Made by a program: the position numbers and the translations under genes. Under the pieces are notes generated by a model, which saw only the letters and a list, made by a program, of their open reading frames with translations, was not told where the DNA came from and did no database searches. Of a stretch of DNA of 26,872 bases, positions 15,791 through 23,288 are shown one piece after another. How positions within the stretch are numbered: position 1 is the first letter of the stretch; each line of letters begins with the position of its first letter. Source of the DNA: Patulibacter sp052039575 (GTDB lineage: Bacteria > Actinomycetota > Thermoleophilia > Solirubrobacterales > Solirubrobacteraceae); contig JBQGEK010000276.1 of assembly GCA_052039575.1 (NCBI GenBank), forward strand, positions 1 to 26,872, read 5' to 3'.

Positions 15791-16855
15791 CTACGGCTTC
15801 AGCGACCCGCGGAGCGCCGTCGGGCCCGGCTTGGTCGAGTTCGGGCTCTCGTGCGTCACGCGGATCCGCTCGTAGGGGCGGACGTCGATCACTCGCGTCT
15901 GATTGCCGTCGAGCGTCGCGAACGGCACGAAGACCGGAGCCACGGCGCCCTTGTCGTCCACGAGCGGTTCACCGGACTCGGCGATCTGGTCGAGCCGGCC
16001 GAGCAGCGCCGGCGGCTGCCCGCCGCCGTCGACCCAGATCGAGTAGACGCGGTTGCCTTCGAGCTTCGGCAGCTTCTCGGCCTGGAAGACCAGTCCGGGC
16101 ACGTTGTCGTTGATATTGGTCTGGCCGACCGCCGCGGCTTCGCTCGCCGCCCCGGTCGCCGACTCCGGCGGCGTCAGGTTGATCTGCTGGGGGAGCGCCG
16201 ACGCGACCGCGGCGGCCAGGGCCGCCTCGCTCTGCTCGGTCGTCGTGGTCGCGGTGTCCGCCGCGGTGTCGGTGTCGTCGCTGCCGCCGAACGTTCCGAG
16301 CGCGAGCAGCACCACGAGCACCAGCACGACAACGCCGCCGAGCCCGGCGGCGATCTTGCCGGTCCGGCTGGCCCACGCGGCGCGCAACGGCTCGGGTACC
16401 CGTGAGGACGTCGCGCTGGGCGTGTCGAGCGCGGCGAACGCCGCGGTGATCCCCGCGCTCGGGGCGGGCGAGGCGTCGTCCGGCGACCCCGCGGTCGACG
16501 GTGCCCGCGGGACGGGCAGCGGCAGCGCGTCGGACGACAGGGCGCTGAGCTCCGGCGTCAGGTGGCCGAGCCACTCACGGGCGGGGGCACTCTCGGCGAT
16601 CAGCTGCTCGGTCGCGGTGCGCCCATCGTCGTCCTGCTGCCCGAGCAGGTAGTCGGCGATCCGATCCCGGTCGTCGAGCTCGAGGCCGTCGACGTCGTCG
16701 GGCGCCAGCCCGTCGACCGCGTCCAACGCGCGCTCTCGTACGCGTTCCGGCGTCAGGCCGAGCACGCCCGCGAGCGTGGCGTAGCTCATCCGGCGCCCGA
16801 GGATCAGACGGAGAACGGCTTGTTGGTCGGGGTGAAGTTCCTGCAAACGAGCCAT
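15791..16855 (-). CDS. Membrane protein with sigma-4-like HTH and RskA-like outer domain
   Basis: The 354-residue product has four parts. Residues 5-50 look like a sigma-70 region 4 HTH (LHPDQQAVLRLILGRRMSYA, then TLAGVLGLTPERVRERALDA). Residues 60-106 (DRIADYLLGQQ, then EQLIAESAPAREWLGHLTPE) resemble the anti-sigma domain of RskA-type proteins but lack zinc-finger Cys and His ligands. A Pro/Ser/Ala-rich linker leads to one membrane helix at about 168-188. The outer part is a Thr/Ala-rich stalk and a domain with NRVYSIWVDGGGQPPALLG, like the C-terminal domain of anti-sigma-K factors. It would face inward with the HTH. No separate sigma gene is adjacent. A TAGGCT box lies 9 bases before the ATG. 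Domain assignments are by eye. Confidence 0.72.
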   Translation of the reverse strand: MARLQELHPDQQAVLRLILGRRMSYATLAGVLGLTPERVRERALDAVDGLAPDDVDGLELDDRDRIADYLLGQQDDDGRTATEQLIAESAPAREWLGHLTPELSALSSDALPLPVPRAPSTAGSPDDASPAPSAGITAAFAALDTPSATSSRVPEPLRAAWASRTGKIAAGLGGVVVLVLVVLLALGTFGGSDDTDTAADTATTTTEQSEAALAAAVASALPQQINLTPPESATGAASEAAAVGQTNINDNVPGLVFQAEKLPKLEGNRVYSIWVDGGGQPPALLGRLDQIAESGEPLVDDKGAVAPVFVPFATLDGNQTRVIDVRPYERIRVTHESPNSTKPGPTALRGSLKP

Positions 16856-16864
16856 CGGCGCGCA

Positions 16865-16870
16865 AGCCTA
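16865..16870 (-). promoter_or_regulatory. Candidate -10 box of the sigma/anti-sigma-like gene
   Basis: TAGGCT on the minus strand ends 9 bases before the ATG at 16855. The gap is slightly longer than at the other leaderless genes, so a leader of one to three bases is possible. No clear -35. Confidence 0.4.
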
Positions 16871-16952
16871 CCGACGTTCAGGTTACGAACGTGTAAGGCG
16901 AGGTCTTGGCGCGGACGGCGTGCACCGGAAGGGAGCGGAGCCGAGCGATCCC

Positions 16953-16958
16953 TACGAT
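16953..16958 (+). promoter_or_regulatory. -10 box of the hotdog thioesterase gene
   Basis: TACGAT lies 6 bases before the ATG at 16965, consistent with a leaderless transcript and with rejecting the upstream in-frame GTG at 16920. No clear -35 was found. Confidence 0.6.
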
Positions 16959-16964
16959 GAGCGG

Positions 16965-17366
16965 ATGGATCTGGAAACCCTCATCCCGCACGAAGAGACG
17001 CTCGACGGGACCCTCGGTCTTCAGCTCGGCGAGCACGGCGACGGGTTCATCGAGGCGACGATGGCGGTCGGCAACCACATCAAGCAGCCGATGGGCCTCG
17101 TCCACGGCGGGGTCTACGCGGTGATCGCCGAGTCGATCACGTCGATGGCGACGATGGCCGGCGTCTACGAGGCCGGCATGGCGGCCCAGGGACTCTCCAA
17201 CAGCACGAACTTCCTGCGGCCGATCCTCGAGGGAACGATCCACGCGCGCGCGGAGCGGATCCACCAGGGCCGCACGACGTGGGTCTGGGACGTGCGGATC
17301 ACCGACGACGAGGACCGGCTGTGCGCGGTGACGCGAATGGTGGTCGCCGTGCGGCCGCGCTCGTGA
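16965..17366 (+). CDS. Hotdog-fold thioesterase, PaaI/YdiI type
   Basis: The 133-residue product is a single hotdog domain that should hydrolyse an acyl- or aroyl-CoA thioester. The active-site segment is GLVHGGVYAVIAESITSMAT, with His47-Gly-Gly and Glu56. The Glu in the AES context is the catalytic residue of YdiI/MenI-type enzymes, which act on DHNA-CoA in menaquinone synthesis; phenylacetyl-CoA thioesterases (PaaI) usually have Asp. A menaquinone role is therefore possible but unsupported by neighbours. It is a lone gene divergent from the sigma/anti-sigma-like gene and convergent with nadE. The start is fixed by the TACGAT box 6 bases upstream. Confidence 0.88.
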   Translation: MDLETLIPHEETLDGTLGLQLGEHGDGFIEATMAVGNHIKQPMGLVHGGVYAVIAESITSMATMAGVYEAGMAAQGLSNSTNFLRPILEGTIHARAERIHQGRTTWVWDVRITDDEDRLCAVTRMVVAVRPRS

Positions 17367-17380
17367 GGCGCACGTAGGCA

Positions 17381-17397
17381 CGTCGCATCTCGCGACG
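17381..17397 (+). terminator. Weak hairpin between thioesterase and nadE
   Basis: CGTCGC and GCGACG form a 6-bp stem around ATCTC, 15 bases after the thioesterase stop. No T-run follows. A 14-base perfect palindrome at 17474-17487 lies nearer the nadE end and could serve the other direction. Confidence 0.35.
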
Positions 17398-17493
17398 GCC
17401 GTCGCTCGGCAGTACGGGTGTACAGCTCTCGCTCGGCCGCCACGAGCTGCTCGGCCTACGGGCACCTCACTTCGCGCGGCGCCGCGCCGCTGA

Positions 17494-19278
17494 TCACCCT
17501 CCGTATCTATTGGTGATCGGCAAACGCCGGTCTCGGCCCAGGCCCCGCGGGGTGATCTTCACGCCGGGCGGCGTCTGACGGCGCTTGTACTCGGCCAGGT
17601 CGACCAGCCGGATCACCCGGTCGACGTCCTCGGCCGGCAGGCCCCGCTCGACCAGGGCGTCGCGACCGAGGTCGTACTCGACGTAGCCCTCGAGGATCCG
17701 GTCGAGGATGTCGTACGGCGGCAGCGAGTCGTCGTCGCGCTGGTCGGGTCGCAGCTCGGCGGACGGCGGACGCTCGGCGATCGAGGCGACCACGCCACCG
17801 TCCACGGCCCACGGGGCGTCACTCAGCTTGCGGCGGTACTCCGTGAGCGCGTAGACCAGGGTCTTCGGGCAGTCCTTGATCACGGCGAAGCCGCCGGCAC
17901 TGTCGCCGTAGAGGGTCGAGTAGCCGACCGACATCTCGCTCTTGTTGCCGGTCGTCAGGACCAGCCAGCCGAACTTGTTGGAGAGCGCCATCAGCAGGTT
18001 GCCGCGGATTCGGGCCTGGATGTTCTCCTCGGTCAGGTCGCGGTTGGTGTTCGCGAACGGCTCGGCGAGGATCTCGTCGTAGGCGGTCATCGCGGGCTCG
18101 ATCCCGAGCCGCATCCGCTGGACCCCGAGGCCGTCGGCGAGCACGTCGGCGTCCGACTGCGTGCCCTCGGAGGAGTACGGCGACGGCATCACGATCGCGC
18201 TGACCCGCTCGGGGCCGAGCGCGTCGTGGGCGACCAGCAACACCAGCGTCGAGTCGATCCCGCCGGAGAGTCCGAGCACGGTGTGCCGGAAGCCGTTCTT
18301 CTCGACGTAGTCGCGGGTGGCGAGGACGAGCGCGGCGTAGACCTCCGCGACGGGGTCGAGCAGCGGGCCGACGGGGCCGGTGCCGAGCGCGCTGGGTTCG
18401 GTCGGGTCGCTGGTCAGCCGCTCACCGTCGTCGCTCGGGCGGTGCGGGTCGGATGTGGTGGTGATCCGGGCGACCAGCTCGACCGGCAGGTCGCTGGGTC
18501 GGCCGACGGCGAGCCGGCCGCGCGGATCGCGAAGCCGGGCGGCCGAGGCGGCGTCGGTGTCGACGTCGCAGACCAGCAGGTCCTCGGCGAACTGGGCAGC
18601 GCGACCGATCGGGTGTCCTTCGTGGTCGAGCACGACGGAGTGGCCGTCGAAGACCAGCTCGTCCTGGCCTCCGACCTGGTTGCAGAGCGCGACGATCGCG
18701 ATGTGGTCGCGGGCACGCTGGCTGAGCATGCTCTCGCGCTGGCGGCCCTTGCCGCGGTGATAGGGCGAGGCACAGGCGTTGACGACGATCGTCGCACCGG
18801 CGGCTGCGGCGGCCGAGGCGGGACCGTCGGGGATCCACAGGTCCTCGCAGATCGTGACCGCGACCAGCACGCCGTCGACCTCGATCATCGACGCGGTGTC
18901 GCCCTCGCCGAAGTAGCGGTACTCGTCGAAGACGCCGTAGTTGGGCAGGTGGGTCTTGCGGACGACGGCCTGGATCACGCCGTTGGCGATCACGGCAACC
19001 GCGTTGTAGACCGCGTCCTGGCCGCGCTCCGGAAACCCGACGATCGCGGTGATGCCGGCGGTAGCGGCGGCGATCGTGGTGATCGCCGTGTACGCGTCGC
19101 GGAGGAAGTGCGCCTTGAACAGCAGGTCTTCCGGCGGGTAGCCGGTGACCGTCAACTCGGGAAACACCACCACGGCCGCGCCGGCGGAGCGGGCACGCTC
19201 GATCTGCTCGATCGTGCGTGCGGTGTTGCCGTCGAGGTCACCGACGACGGGGTCGATCTGGGCCAACGCGATCCGCAT
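17494..19278 (-). CDS. nadE: Glutamine-dependent NAD+ synthetase
   Basis: NadE amidates deamido-NAD to NAD+, taking ammonia from glutamine. The 594-residue product is the two-domain form. The N-terminal nitrilase-type glutaminase has its Glu41-Lys108-Cys144 triad in VVFPELTVTGYPPEDLL, VRKTHLPNYGVFDE and TICEDLW. The C-terminal synthetase has the ATP-pyrophosphatase loop SGGIDS at 338-343 and the TTGNKSEMSVGYSTLYGDSA block. The ATG at 19278 begins MRIALAQIDPVVGD, the normal N-terminus, and TACCGT lies 6 bases upstream; the 28 codons open further upstream are rejected. Two long open frames on the other strand are composition shadows. Confidence 0.96.
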   Translation of the reverse strand: MRIALAQIDPVVGDLDGNTARTIEQIERARSAGAAVVVFPELTVTGYPPEDLLFKAHFLRDAYTAITTIAAATAGITAIVGFPERGQDAVYNAVAVIANGVIQAVVRKTHLPNYGVFDEYRYFGEGDTASMIEVDGVLVAVTICEDLWIPDGPASAAAAAGATIVVNACASPYHRGKGRQRESMLSQRARDHIAIVALCNQVGGQDELVFDGHSVVLDHEGHPIGRAAQFAEDLLVCDVDTDAASAARLRDPRGRLAVGRPSDLPVELVARITTTSDPHRPSDDGERLTSDPTEPSALGTGPVGPLLDPVAEVYAALVLATRDYVEKNGFRHTVLGLSGGIDSTLVLLVAHDALGPERVSAIVMPSPYSSEGTQSDADVLADGLGVQRMRLGIEPAMTAYDEILAEPFANTNRDLTEENIQARIRGNLLMALSNKFGWLVLTTGNKSEMSVGYSTLYGDSAGGFAVIKDCPKTLVYALTEYRRKLSDAPWAVDGGVVASIAERPPSAELRPDQRDDDSLPPYDILDRILEGYVEYDLGRDALVERGLPAEDVDRVIRLVDLAEYKRRQTPPGVKITPRGLGRDRRLPITNRYGG

Positions 19279-19284
19279 GCCGGA

Positions 19285-19290
19285 ACGGTA
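19285..19290 (-). promoter_or_regulatory. -10 box of nadE
   Basis: TACCGT on the minus strand lies 6 bases before the nadE ATG and fits the TANNNT leaderless pattern. No clear -35. Confidence 0.55.
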
Positions 19291-19362
19291 TCGAGGCGCG
19301 CCGCCGGCCCGGACGCCGCGGGACCCGCGGGTGAGGCAATGGGTGAATGTGCGCATCGGCAC

Positions 19363-19390
19363 GTGACGTGGCGAGGACGTTCGCTACGGT
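19363..19390 (+). promoter_or_regulatory. Promoter of the riboswitch-rlpA transcript
   Basis: GTGACG (19363-19368), a 16-base spacer and TACGGT (19385-19390) place the transcript start near 19397, just ahead of the first riboswitch stem. Confidence 0.55.
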
Positions 19391-19402
19391 GTGAGGTCTT
19401 CC

Positions 19403-19588
19403 GACGCCGAGTCGGTGGCACGTCCGCGTGCACCGAACGGGGGACCCACTGCTGCGATCGACCGACGGTCGGGCGCAGCCGGGGCGAATCGGGCGCAGCA
19501 GTCGCCCGTAGCGGTCGAGACGTACCCAGGCACCGGATGTGCCGGGGGCGGAGCGCTCGCGAGCCCGTCAGCTAACTCCGTAGGCGTC
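19403..19588 (+). promoter_or_regulatory. Cyclic di-AMP riboswitch (ydaO-yuaA class)
   Basis: The conserved core pieces of this class appear in order. GGGGGACCCA is at 19440-19449 (GGGGGACCCA in Bacillus ydaO). GGGGCGAATC is at 19481-19490 (GGGGTGAATC in ydaO). CCCGTCAGCTAACTCCGTAG is at 19564-19583 (TCCGTCAGCTAACCTCGTAA in ydaO). GACGCC (19403-19408) pairs with GGCGTC (19583-19588) to close the P1 stem. A GCACG/CGTGC hairpin lies at 19418-19431. The RNA binds c-di-AMP; in known cases binding usually turns off wall-hydrolase or potassium-transport genes, and actinobacterial copies often precede secreted wall enzymes, as here. The AAGGAG site of rlpA lies 6 bases past P1. Confidence 0.93.
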
Positions 19589-19607
19589 ACGACCAAGGAG
19601 TCAGTCC

Positions 19608-20366
19608 GTGATTCGCGATGCTGTTGCTTCGTCATCCCGTGCTTCCCGCGCCGTGCTCGCGGCCGGAGCCGCCGCTGCCTTGACCGCAGCCACGCCGGCG
19701 ATCGCCGCCGCCCCGCATTCGGGCGGTACCGCGCTGCCGAGCTCGTCCACCCAGACCGCTGCCGCCGAGACGTCCGCCGCCGCGGAGGATCGCGCCGTCG
19801 CCAAGACGCGGGTCCGCCCCAAGATTCAGGTGACGACCGCCCGCGCCGCCGGCCTGGTCGGCAACCGCGCCGTCTACGCCGGCCGGGTCGTCGGCGCCAA
19901 GCAGGGCGACCGCGTTCGCCTCGACCTGCGCGGCAAGAAGTCGTGGCAGCCGGTCGCCACGGCTCGCGTGTCGAAGAACGGCCGGTTCCGCGTCGCCAAG
20001 CAGATCTCGTCGGTCGGTGACCAGGCCGCCCGGGTCCGCGTGGTGGCCAGCGAGAACGTCCGCAGCACCCACCGCCGCGTCAAGCGCATGCACGGGTTCC
20101 GCAAGTCCCACGCGTCCTACTACGGGCCCGGGTTCTACGGCGGGCGGACGGCCTGTGGTGGCCGCTTGACGCCGCAGACCAAGGGCGTCGCCCACAAGAC
20201 GCTGCCCTGCGGCACCTCGGTGACCTTCCGCTACAAGGGGCGTCAGGTCACGACCAAGGTCATCGACCGCGGGCCGTTCATCCCCGGGCGCGACTGGGAT
20301 CTGACCACCGCGACCCGCAACGAGCTCGGCTTCGGCGACGTCGGTCAGGTGATGGCCGACCGCTAG
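19608..20366 (+). CDS. Secreted RlpA-like double-psi beta-barrel protein
   Basis: The 252-residue product has a signal peptide (positive start, alanine-rich residues 15-35, likely cut near AIAAAP). A low-complexity Ala/Ser/Thr stretch follows, then a basic beta-rich region at about 65-150 (NRAVYAGRVVGAKQGDRVRL). The RlpA/DPBB domain spans 168-252 with SYYGPGFYGG, TACGG, LPCGTSVTF and the VIDRGPF...WDLT block holding conserved Asp220 and Asp231. RlpA-type proteins are lytic transglycosylases or peptidoglycan-binding proteins. Cys183 and Cys201 may pair outside the cell. GTG 19608 has AAGGAG 7 bases upstream. The c-di-AMP riboswitch ahead supports a wall-remodelling role. Whether it is catalytic cannot be told. 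Confidence 0.9.
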   Translation: MIRDAVASSSRASRAVLAAGAAAALTAATPAIAAAPHSGGTALPSSSTQTAAAETSAAAEDRAVAKTRVRPKIQVTTARAAGLVGNRAVYAGRVVGAKQGDRVRLDLRGKKSWQPVATARVSKNGRFRVAKQISSVGDQAARVRVVASENVRSTHRRVKRMHGFRKSHASYYGPGFYGGRTACGGRLTPQTKGVAHKTLPCGTSVTFRYKGRQVTTKVIDRGPFIPGRDWDLTTATRNELGFGDVGQVMADR

Positions 20367-20380
20367 GCGCCCGGCGCCCG

Positions 20381-20418
20381 CGGCGGTTGATGCGAACGCC
20401 CGTTCGACGGCGCCGCCG
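20381..20418 (+). terminator. Hairpin between rlpA and dinB
   Basis: An outer CGGCGG/CCGCCG pairing and an inner CGAACG/CGTTCG stem form a nested hairpin in the 75-base gap, ending just before the dinB -10 box. It likely ends the rlpA transcript. Confidence 0.5.
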
Positions 20419-20428
20419 CCCGCCGCAC

Positions 20429-20434
20429 TACGCT
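20429..20434 (+). promoter_or_regulatory. -10 box of dinB
   Basis: TACGCT lies 7 bases before the GTG at 20442, giving a leaderless start. No LexA-type (SOS) box was recognised next to it. Confidence 0.55.
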
Positions 20435-20441
20435 GGGTGAG

Positions 20442-21500
20442 GTGGAGCGGTGCATCGGACATCTCGACTGCGACGCGTTCTTCGCGTCGGTCGAGCTGCT
20501 GCGGCGACCGGAGCTGCGCGGCAAGCCCGTGATCGTGGCCCACGACGGGCCACGGTCCGTGGTGACCACCGCGACCTACGAGGCCCGCCAGCACGGCGTC
20601 GGATCCGCGATGCCGGTCGCGGTGGCTCGTCGCCGGTGCCCCGACGCGATCCTCGTCCCGCCGGACCACGACGCCTACCGCGAGGCGTCGGAAGCGGTGA
20701 TGGCCGTGATTCGCGACGAGGTCGACACGGTCCAGCAGCTGAGTCTCGACGAGGCCTACGTCGACCTGAGCGGGTTGGTCGCGCCGCGGGCCGCGATGCG
20801 CCGGGTCGTCCGCCGGATCCACCGCGAGACGGCGCTGCACGTGTCGGTGGGGATCGGCCCGAACAAGCTCGTCGCGAAGCTGGCCTCCGACGCCGAGAAG
20901 CCGCAGGGCTTCGTCGTGCTCGATCGCCGGCAGGCGTGGCGGCGGTGGGCCGACGCGTCCCCGGGGCTCCTGCCCGGCATCGGCCCGCGCACCACCGAGC
21001 AGCTCGCCGAGCGGCAAATCACGTCGATCCGCGCGCTCTCCCGGTTCTCCGAGGAGCAGTTGGCCGCGTGGTTCACGCCCCGTACCGGTCGCTGGCTCTG
21101 GCGACGGTGTCGCTTCGACGACGACGATCCGGTCGTTCCGGTGCGAGAACCGGTCTCGGAGAGCCGCGAGACGACGTTCCCGCAGGACATCGACGACGCC
21201 GAAGATCAGGAGCACGCGCTGCGCCGGCTCTCGCAGCGGCTGTTCGACGCATTGGAGACCCAGGGCCGGCGCGGCCGCACGGTCGGGATCAAGGTCCGGC
21301 TGGCGGACTTCTCGACGATCTCACGCTCTCGGACCCTGACCGCCCCGGTCGAGGACGCGGAGCAGCTGGCGGACACAGCGGTCGCGATGCTCCGCGAGTA
21401 CGGGCCCGAGCAGCCGGTCCGGTTGCTCGGCGTGCGGATGGCGACGCTGGAGCTGGTCGACGGTCCCGGCGTGCAGCTGACGCTGCCGTGGGCGCCGTAG
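20442..21500 (+). CDS. dinB: DNA polymerase IV (Y family)
   Basis: DinB is an error-prone translesion polymerase. The 352-residue product has the first metal-binding motif HLDCDAFFASVE (Asp9, with Asp11 nearby) and the second motif SLDEAYVDLSG (Asp103, Glu104). It also has KPVIVAHDG, the helix-hairpin-helix region PGIGPRTTEQLAERQ and a C-terminal little-finger region. It ends in VQLTLPWAP with no obvious extended tail; a short beta-clamp-binding peptide (Q-x2-L-x-L/F type) could be QLTLPW. The start is set by the TACGCT box. It is followed after 85 bases by an unrelated hydrolase gene. Confidence 0.95.
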   Translation: MERCIGHLDCDAFFASVELLRRPELRGKPVIVAHDGPRSVVTTATYEARQHGVGSAMPVAVARRRCPDAILVPPDHDAYREASEAVMAVIRDEVDTVQQLSLDEAYVDLSGLVAPRAAMRRVVRRIHRETALHVSVGIGPNKLVAKLASDAEKPQGFVVLDRRQAWRRWADASPGLLPGIGPRTTEQLAERQITSIRALSRFSEEQLAAWFTPRTGRWLWRRCRFDDDDPVVPVREPVSESRETTFPQDIDDAEDQEHALRRLSQRLFDALETQGRRGRTVGIKVRLADFSTISRSRTLTAPVEDAEQLADTAVAMLREYGPEQPVRLLGVRMATLELVDGPGVQLTLPWAP

Positions 21501-21585
21501 CGCCGGCCCGTGCCACGGACCGAGGCGTCGCGCGGAACACGCGTCGGTGGACGGCGGAGGCCCGCCGCCTGGTAGTACATCGGCG

Positions 21586-22383
21586 ATGGAACTGCATGTC
21601 GAGGTCGCCGGCGAAGGTCCCCCGATCGTGCTGCTGCACGGGCTCACGGCCAACCACCGGTACGTGGTGATGGGCAGCCGCAAGCTCGAGCGCTCGGGCT
21701 ACCGCGTGGTGACCTACGACGCCCGGGGGCACGGTGCGTCGCCGGCCGCCGACGACGGTCGCTACGACTACGACGCGCTCGCCGACGACCTCGAGGCGGT
21801 GCTCGACGCGCAGGGGATCGACCGGGCCGTGCTCGCCGGCGCGTCGATGGGCGCCCACACGGCGGTCCGCTTCGCACTGCGCCGTCCCGACCGCGTCGCC
21901 GGCCTGGTGCTCGTGACCCCGGCGTTCCTGCCGGGCAACGAGAGCGAGCCGGCCGCCCACGCGCGCTGGGAGCGACTCGCCGCGGGGATGGATTCCGGTG
22001 GCGCCGACGGCTTCGTCGAGGCGTACCGCTTCGACGACGTCCCGGACCAGTGGCGCGAGACCGTCCGCAAGGTGACGCATCAGCGGCTGTCGGTGCACGA
22101 CGACCAGCGGGCGGTCGCCGCGGCGCTGCGCGGCGTGCCCCGGAGCGCGGCGTTCGACGAGATCTCGGAGCTGGCGACGATCACCGCGCCGACCGTGATC
22201 GTCGGGGACCGCGACGATGCCGACCCTGGCCACCCGCTGGCCGTCGCCGAGCAGTACGCCGAGGCGATCCCCGGGGCCGAGCTGGTGGTCGAGGATCCGG
22301 GCAGCTCGCCGATCGCCTGGCAGGGCGGCCAGCTGTCGCAGGTGATCATCGACCTCGCCGAGCGGGCCGAGCACCGAGCATGA
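21586..22383 (+). CDS. Alpha/beta hydrolase-fold protein, probable loss of catalytic His
   Basis: The 265-residue product has the fold's marks: LLHGLTANH (oxyanion loop), YDARGHGAS and the nucleophile elbow AGASMGAHTA with Ser88. The acid could lie in VGDRDDADPGH. At the place where the His of the triad normally follows the last strand (usually a GH pair), the sequence reads EDPGSSPIAWQ, with Ser240 instead of His. The only nearby His is in DADPGHPLA, well before it. The protein may be inactive as an esterase, use another His, or bind ligand only. ATG 21586 is chosen because MELHVEVAGEG is a normal N-terminus; GTG 21547 would add 13 residues. The stop overlaps the next gene's ATG (ATGA). Confidence 0.82.
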   Translation: MELHVEVAGEGPPIVLLHGLTANHRYVVMGSRKLERSGYRVVTYDARGHGASPAADDGRYDYDALADDLEAVLDAQGIDRAVLAGASMGAHTAVRFALRRPDRVAGLVLVTPAFLPGNESEPAAHARWERLAAGMDSGGADGFVEAYRFDDVPDQWRETVRKVTHQRLSVHDDQRAVAAALRGVPRSAAFDEISELATITAPTVIVGDRDDADPGHPLAVAEQYAEAIPGAELVVEDPGSSPIAWQGGQLSQVIIDLAERAEHRA

Positions 22384-23237
22384 GCGACGGAACGATCAGC
22401 GCGGTGGCACTCGCCGGCACGACGCTGCCGAACGACTCCGGGGGAGTGGTCACGGAGACCGCGACGCTGACCGCGGCGGCGCGGGGACCGTGGGACGCCG
22501 CGATGGCCCACGGCGGTGCGCCCGCCGCGCTGCTGACCCGCGCCGTCGAGCGGCGGGCGGCATCCGAGGATCAGCGGGTCAGCTCGCTGGCGTTCACGTT
22601 CCTCGGCCCGGTGCCGGTCGGGCCCGTCACGGTGCGGACGTCGGTACGCAAGCCGGGCCGGCGGCTGCAGGTGGTGCACGGCGAGCTGCTGGCCGGTGAC
22701 CGGACGGTGATGGAGGTCCGCGCGGTGCTGCTGCGGCGGGCGCGGATCGGATTGCCGACCGGGGTCGGGATGCCGTGGCCTGAGCTGCCGCCGCCCGAGG
22801 GCCTGGCCCCCTCGACCGAACGGCTGGTCGCGGCGGGCGTCGATCCGCAGACCGACGCGAGCTTCCACCCAACCGCCGTCGAGATCCGAGTCGTCGACGG
22901 CTCGCTGCGCTCGGTCACGGCTGACGCGACCGCGTGGCTGCGCCTGGTGCTGCCGGTGGTCGAGGGTGAGCGCCCGTCGGGCGCGCAGCGGGCGGCGGCC
23001 GCCGCGGACTTCGGCAATGGGCTCGCGCACCCGGTGAGCTTCGACGACTACCTGTTCGTCAACTGCGACCTGACGGTCAGTCTGCACCGTGATCCGGCCG
23101 GCGAGTGGATCGGCGTGCGACCGCGGACCGAGATCGATACGGCCGGCACCGGCCTGACGACCACGGAGCTGCATGACGCGGCGGGGCGGTTCGGGACCGC
23201 GACCCAGACACTGTTCGTCGACGAACGGCAGCCGTAG
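22380..23237 (+). CDS. Acyl-CoA thioesterase, double-hotdog (TesB/4HBT_3-like)
   Basis: The 285-residue product resembles the double-hotdog thioesterases. The N-terminal half has WDAAMAHGGAPAALLTRAVE and SLAFTFLGPVPVGPVTVRTS, as in TesB-like proteins that hydrolyse medium- or long-chain acyl-CoA. The C-terminal half has AWLRLVLPVVEG, DFGNGLAHPVSFDDYLFVNC and a TLFVDERQP end. It is coupled to the alpha/beta hydrolase by an ATGA overlap, suggesting joint work on an ester or thioester substrate. The natural substrate is unknown. A compact hairpin terminator begins in its stop codon. Confidence 0.85.
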   Translation: MSDGTISAVALAGTTLPNDSGGVVTETATLTAAARGPWDAAMAHGGAPAALLTRAVERRAASEDQRVSSLAFTFLGPVPVGPVTVRTSVRKPGRRLQVVHGELLAGDRTVMEVRAVLLRRARIGLPTGVGMPWPELPPPEGLAPSTERLVAAGVDPQTDASFHPTAVEIRVVDGSLRSVTADATAWLRLVLPVVEGERPSGAQRAAAAADFGNGLAHPVSFDDYLFVNCDLTVSLHRDPAGEWIGVRPRTEIDTAGTGLTTTELHDAAGRFGTATQTLFVDERQP

Positions 23238-23254
23238 GGCCTGCAACAGGCCCT
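23236..23254 (+). terminator. Hairpin terminator after the thioesterase
   Basis: AGGGCCTG and CAGGCCCT form an 8-bp stem with a three-base CAA loop, starting in the TAG stop codon and followed by TTG. It should end the hydrolase-thioesterase transcript before the Aat-like gene. Confidence 0.7.
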
Positions 23255-23272
23255 TGAGCCCAGGCGGTCCGG

Positions 23273-23278
23273 TACGGT
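23273..23278 (+). promoter_or_regulatory. Candidate -10 box of the Aat-like gene
   Basis: TACGGT lies 10 bases before the GTG at 23289 and overlaps the earlier in-frame GTG at 23277, which would then be outside the transcript. The gap is longer than at other genes here. Confidence 0.4.
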
Positions 23279-23288
23279 GGACCCCACG

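Noticed and set aside
18226..19575. 449-codon plus-strand open frame opposite nadE
   Set aside because: It is the complement of nadE and even runs through the riboswitch; no motifs.
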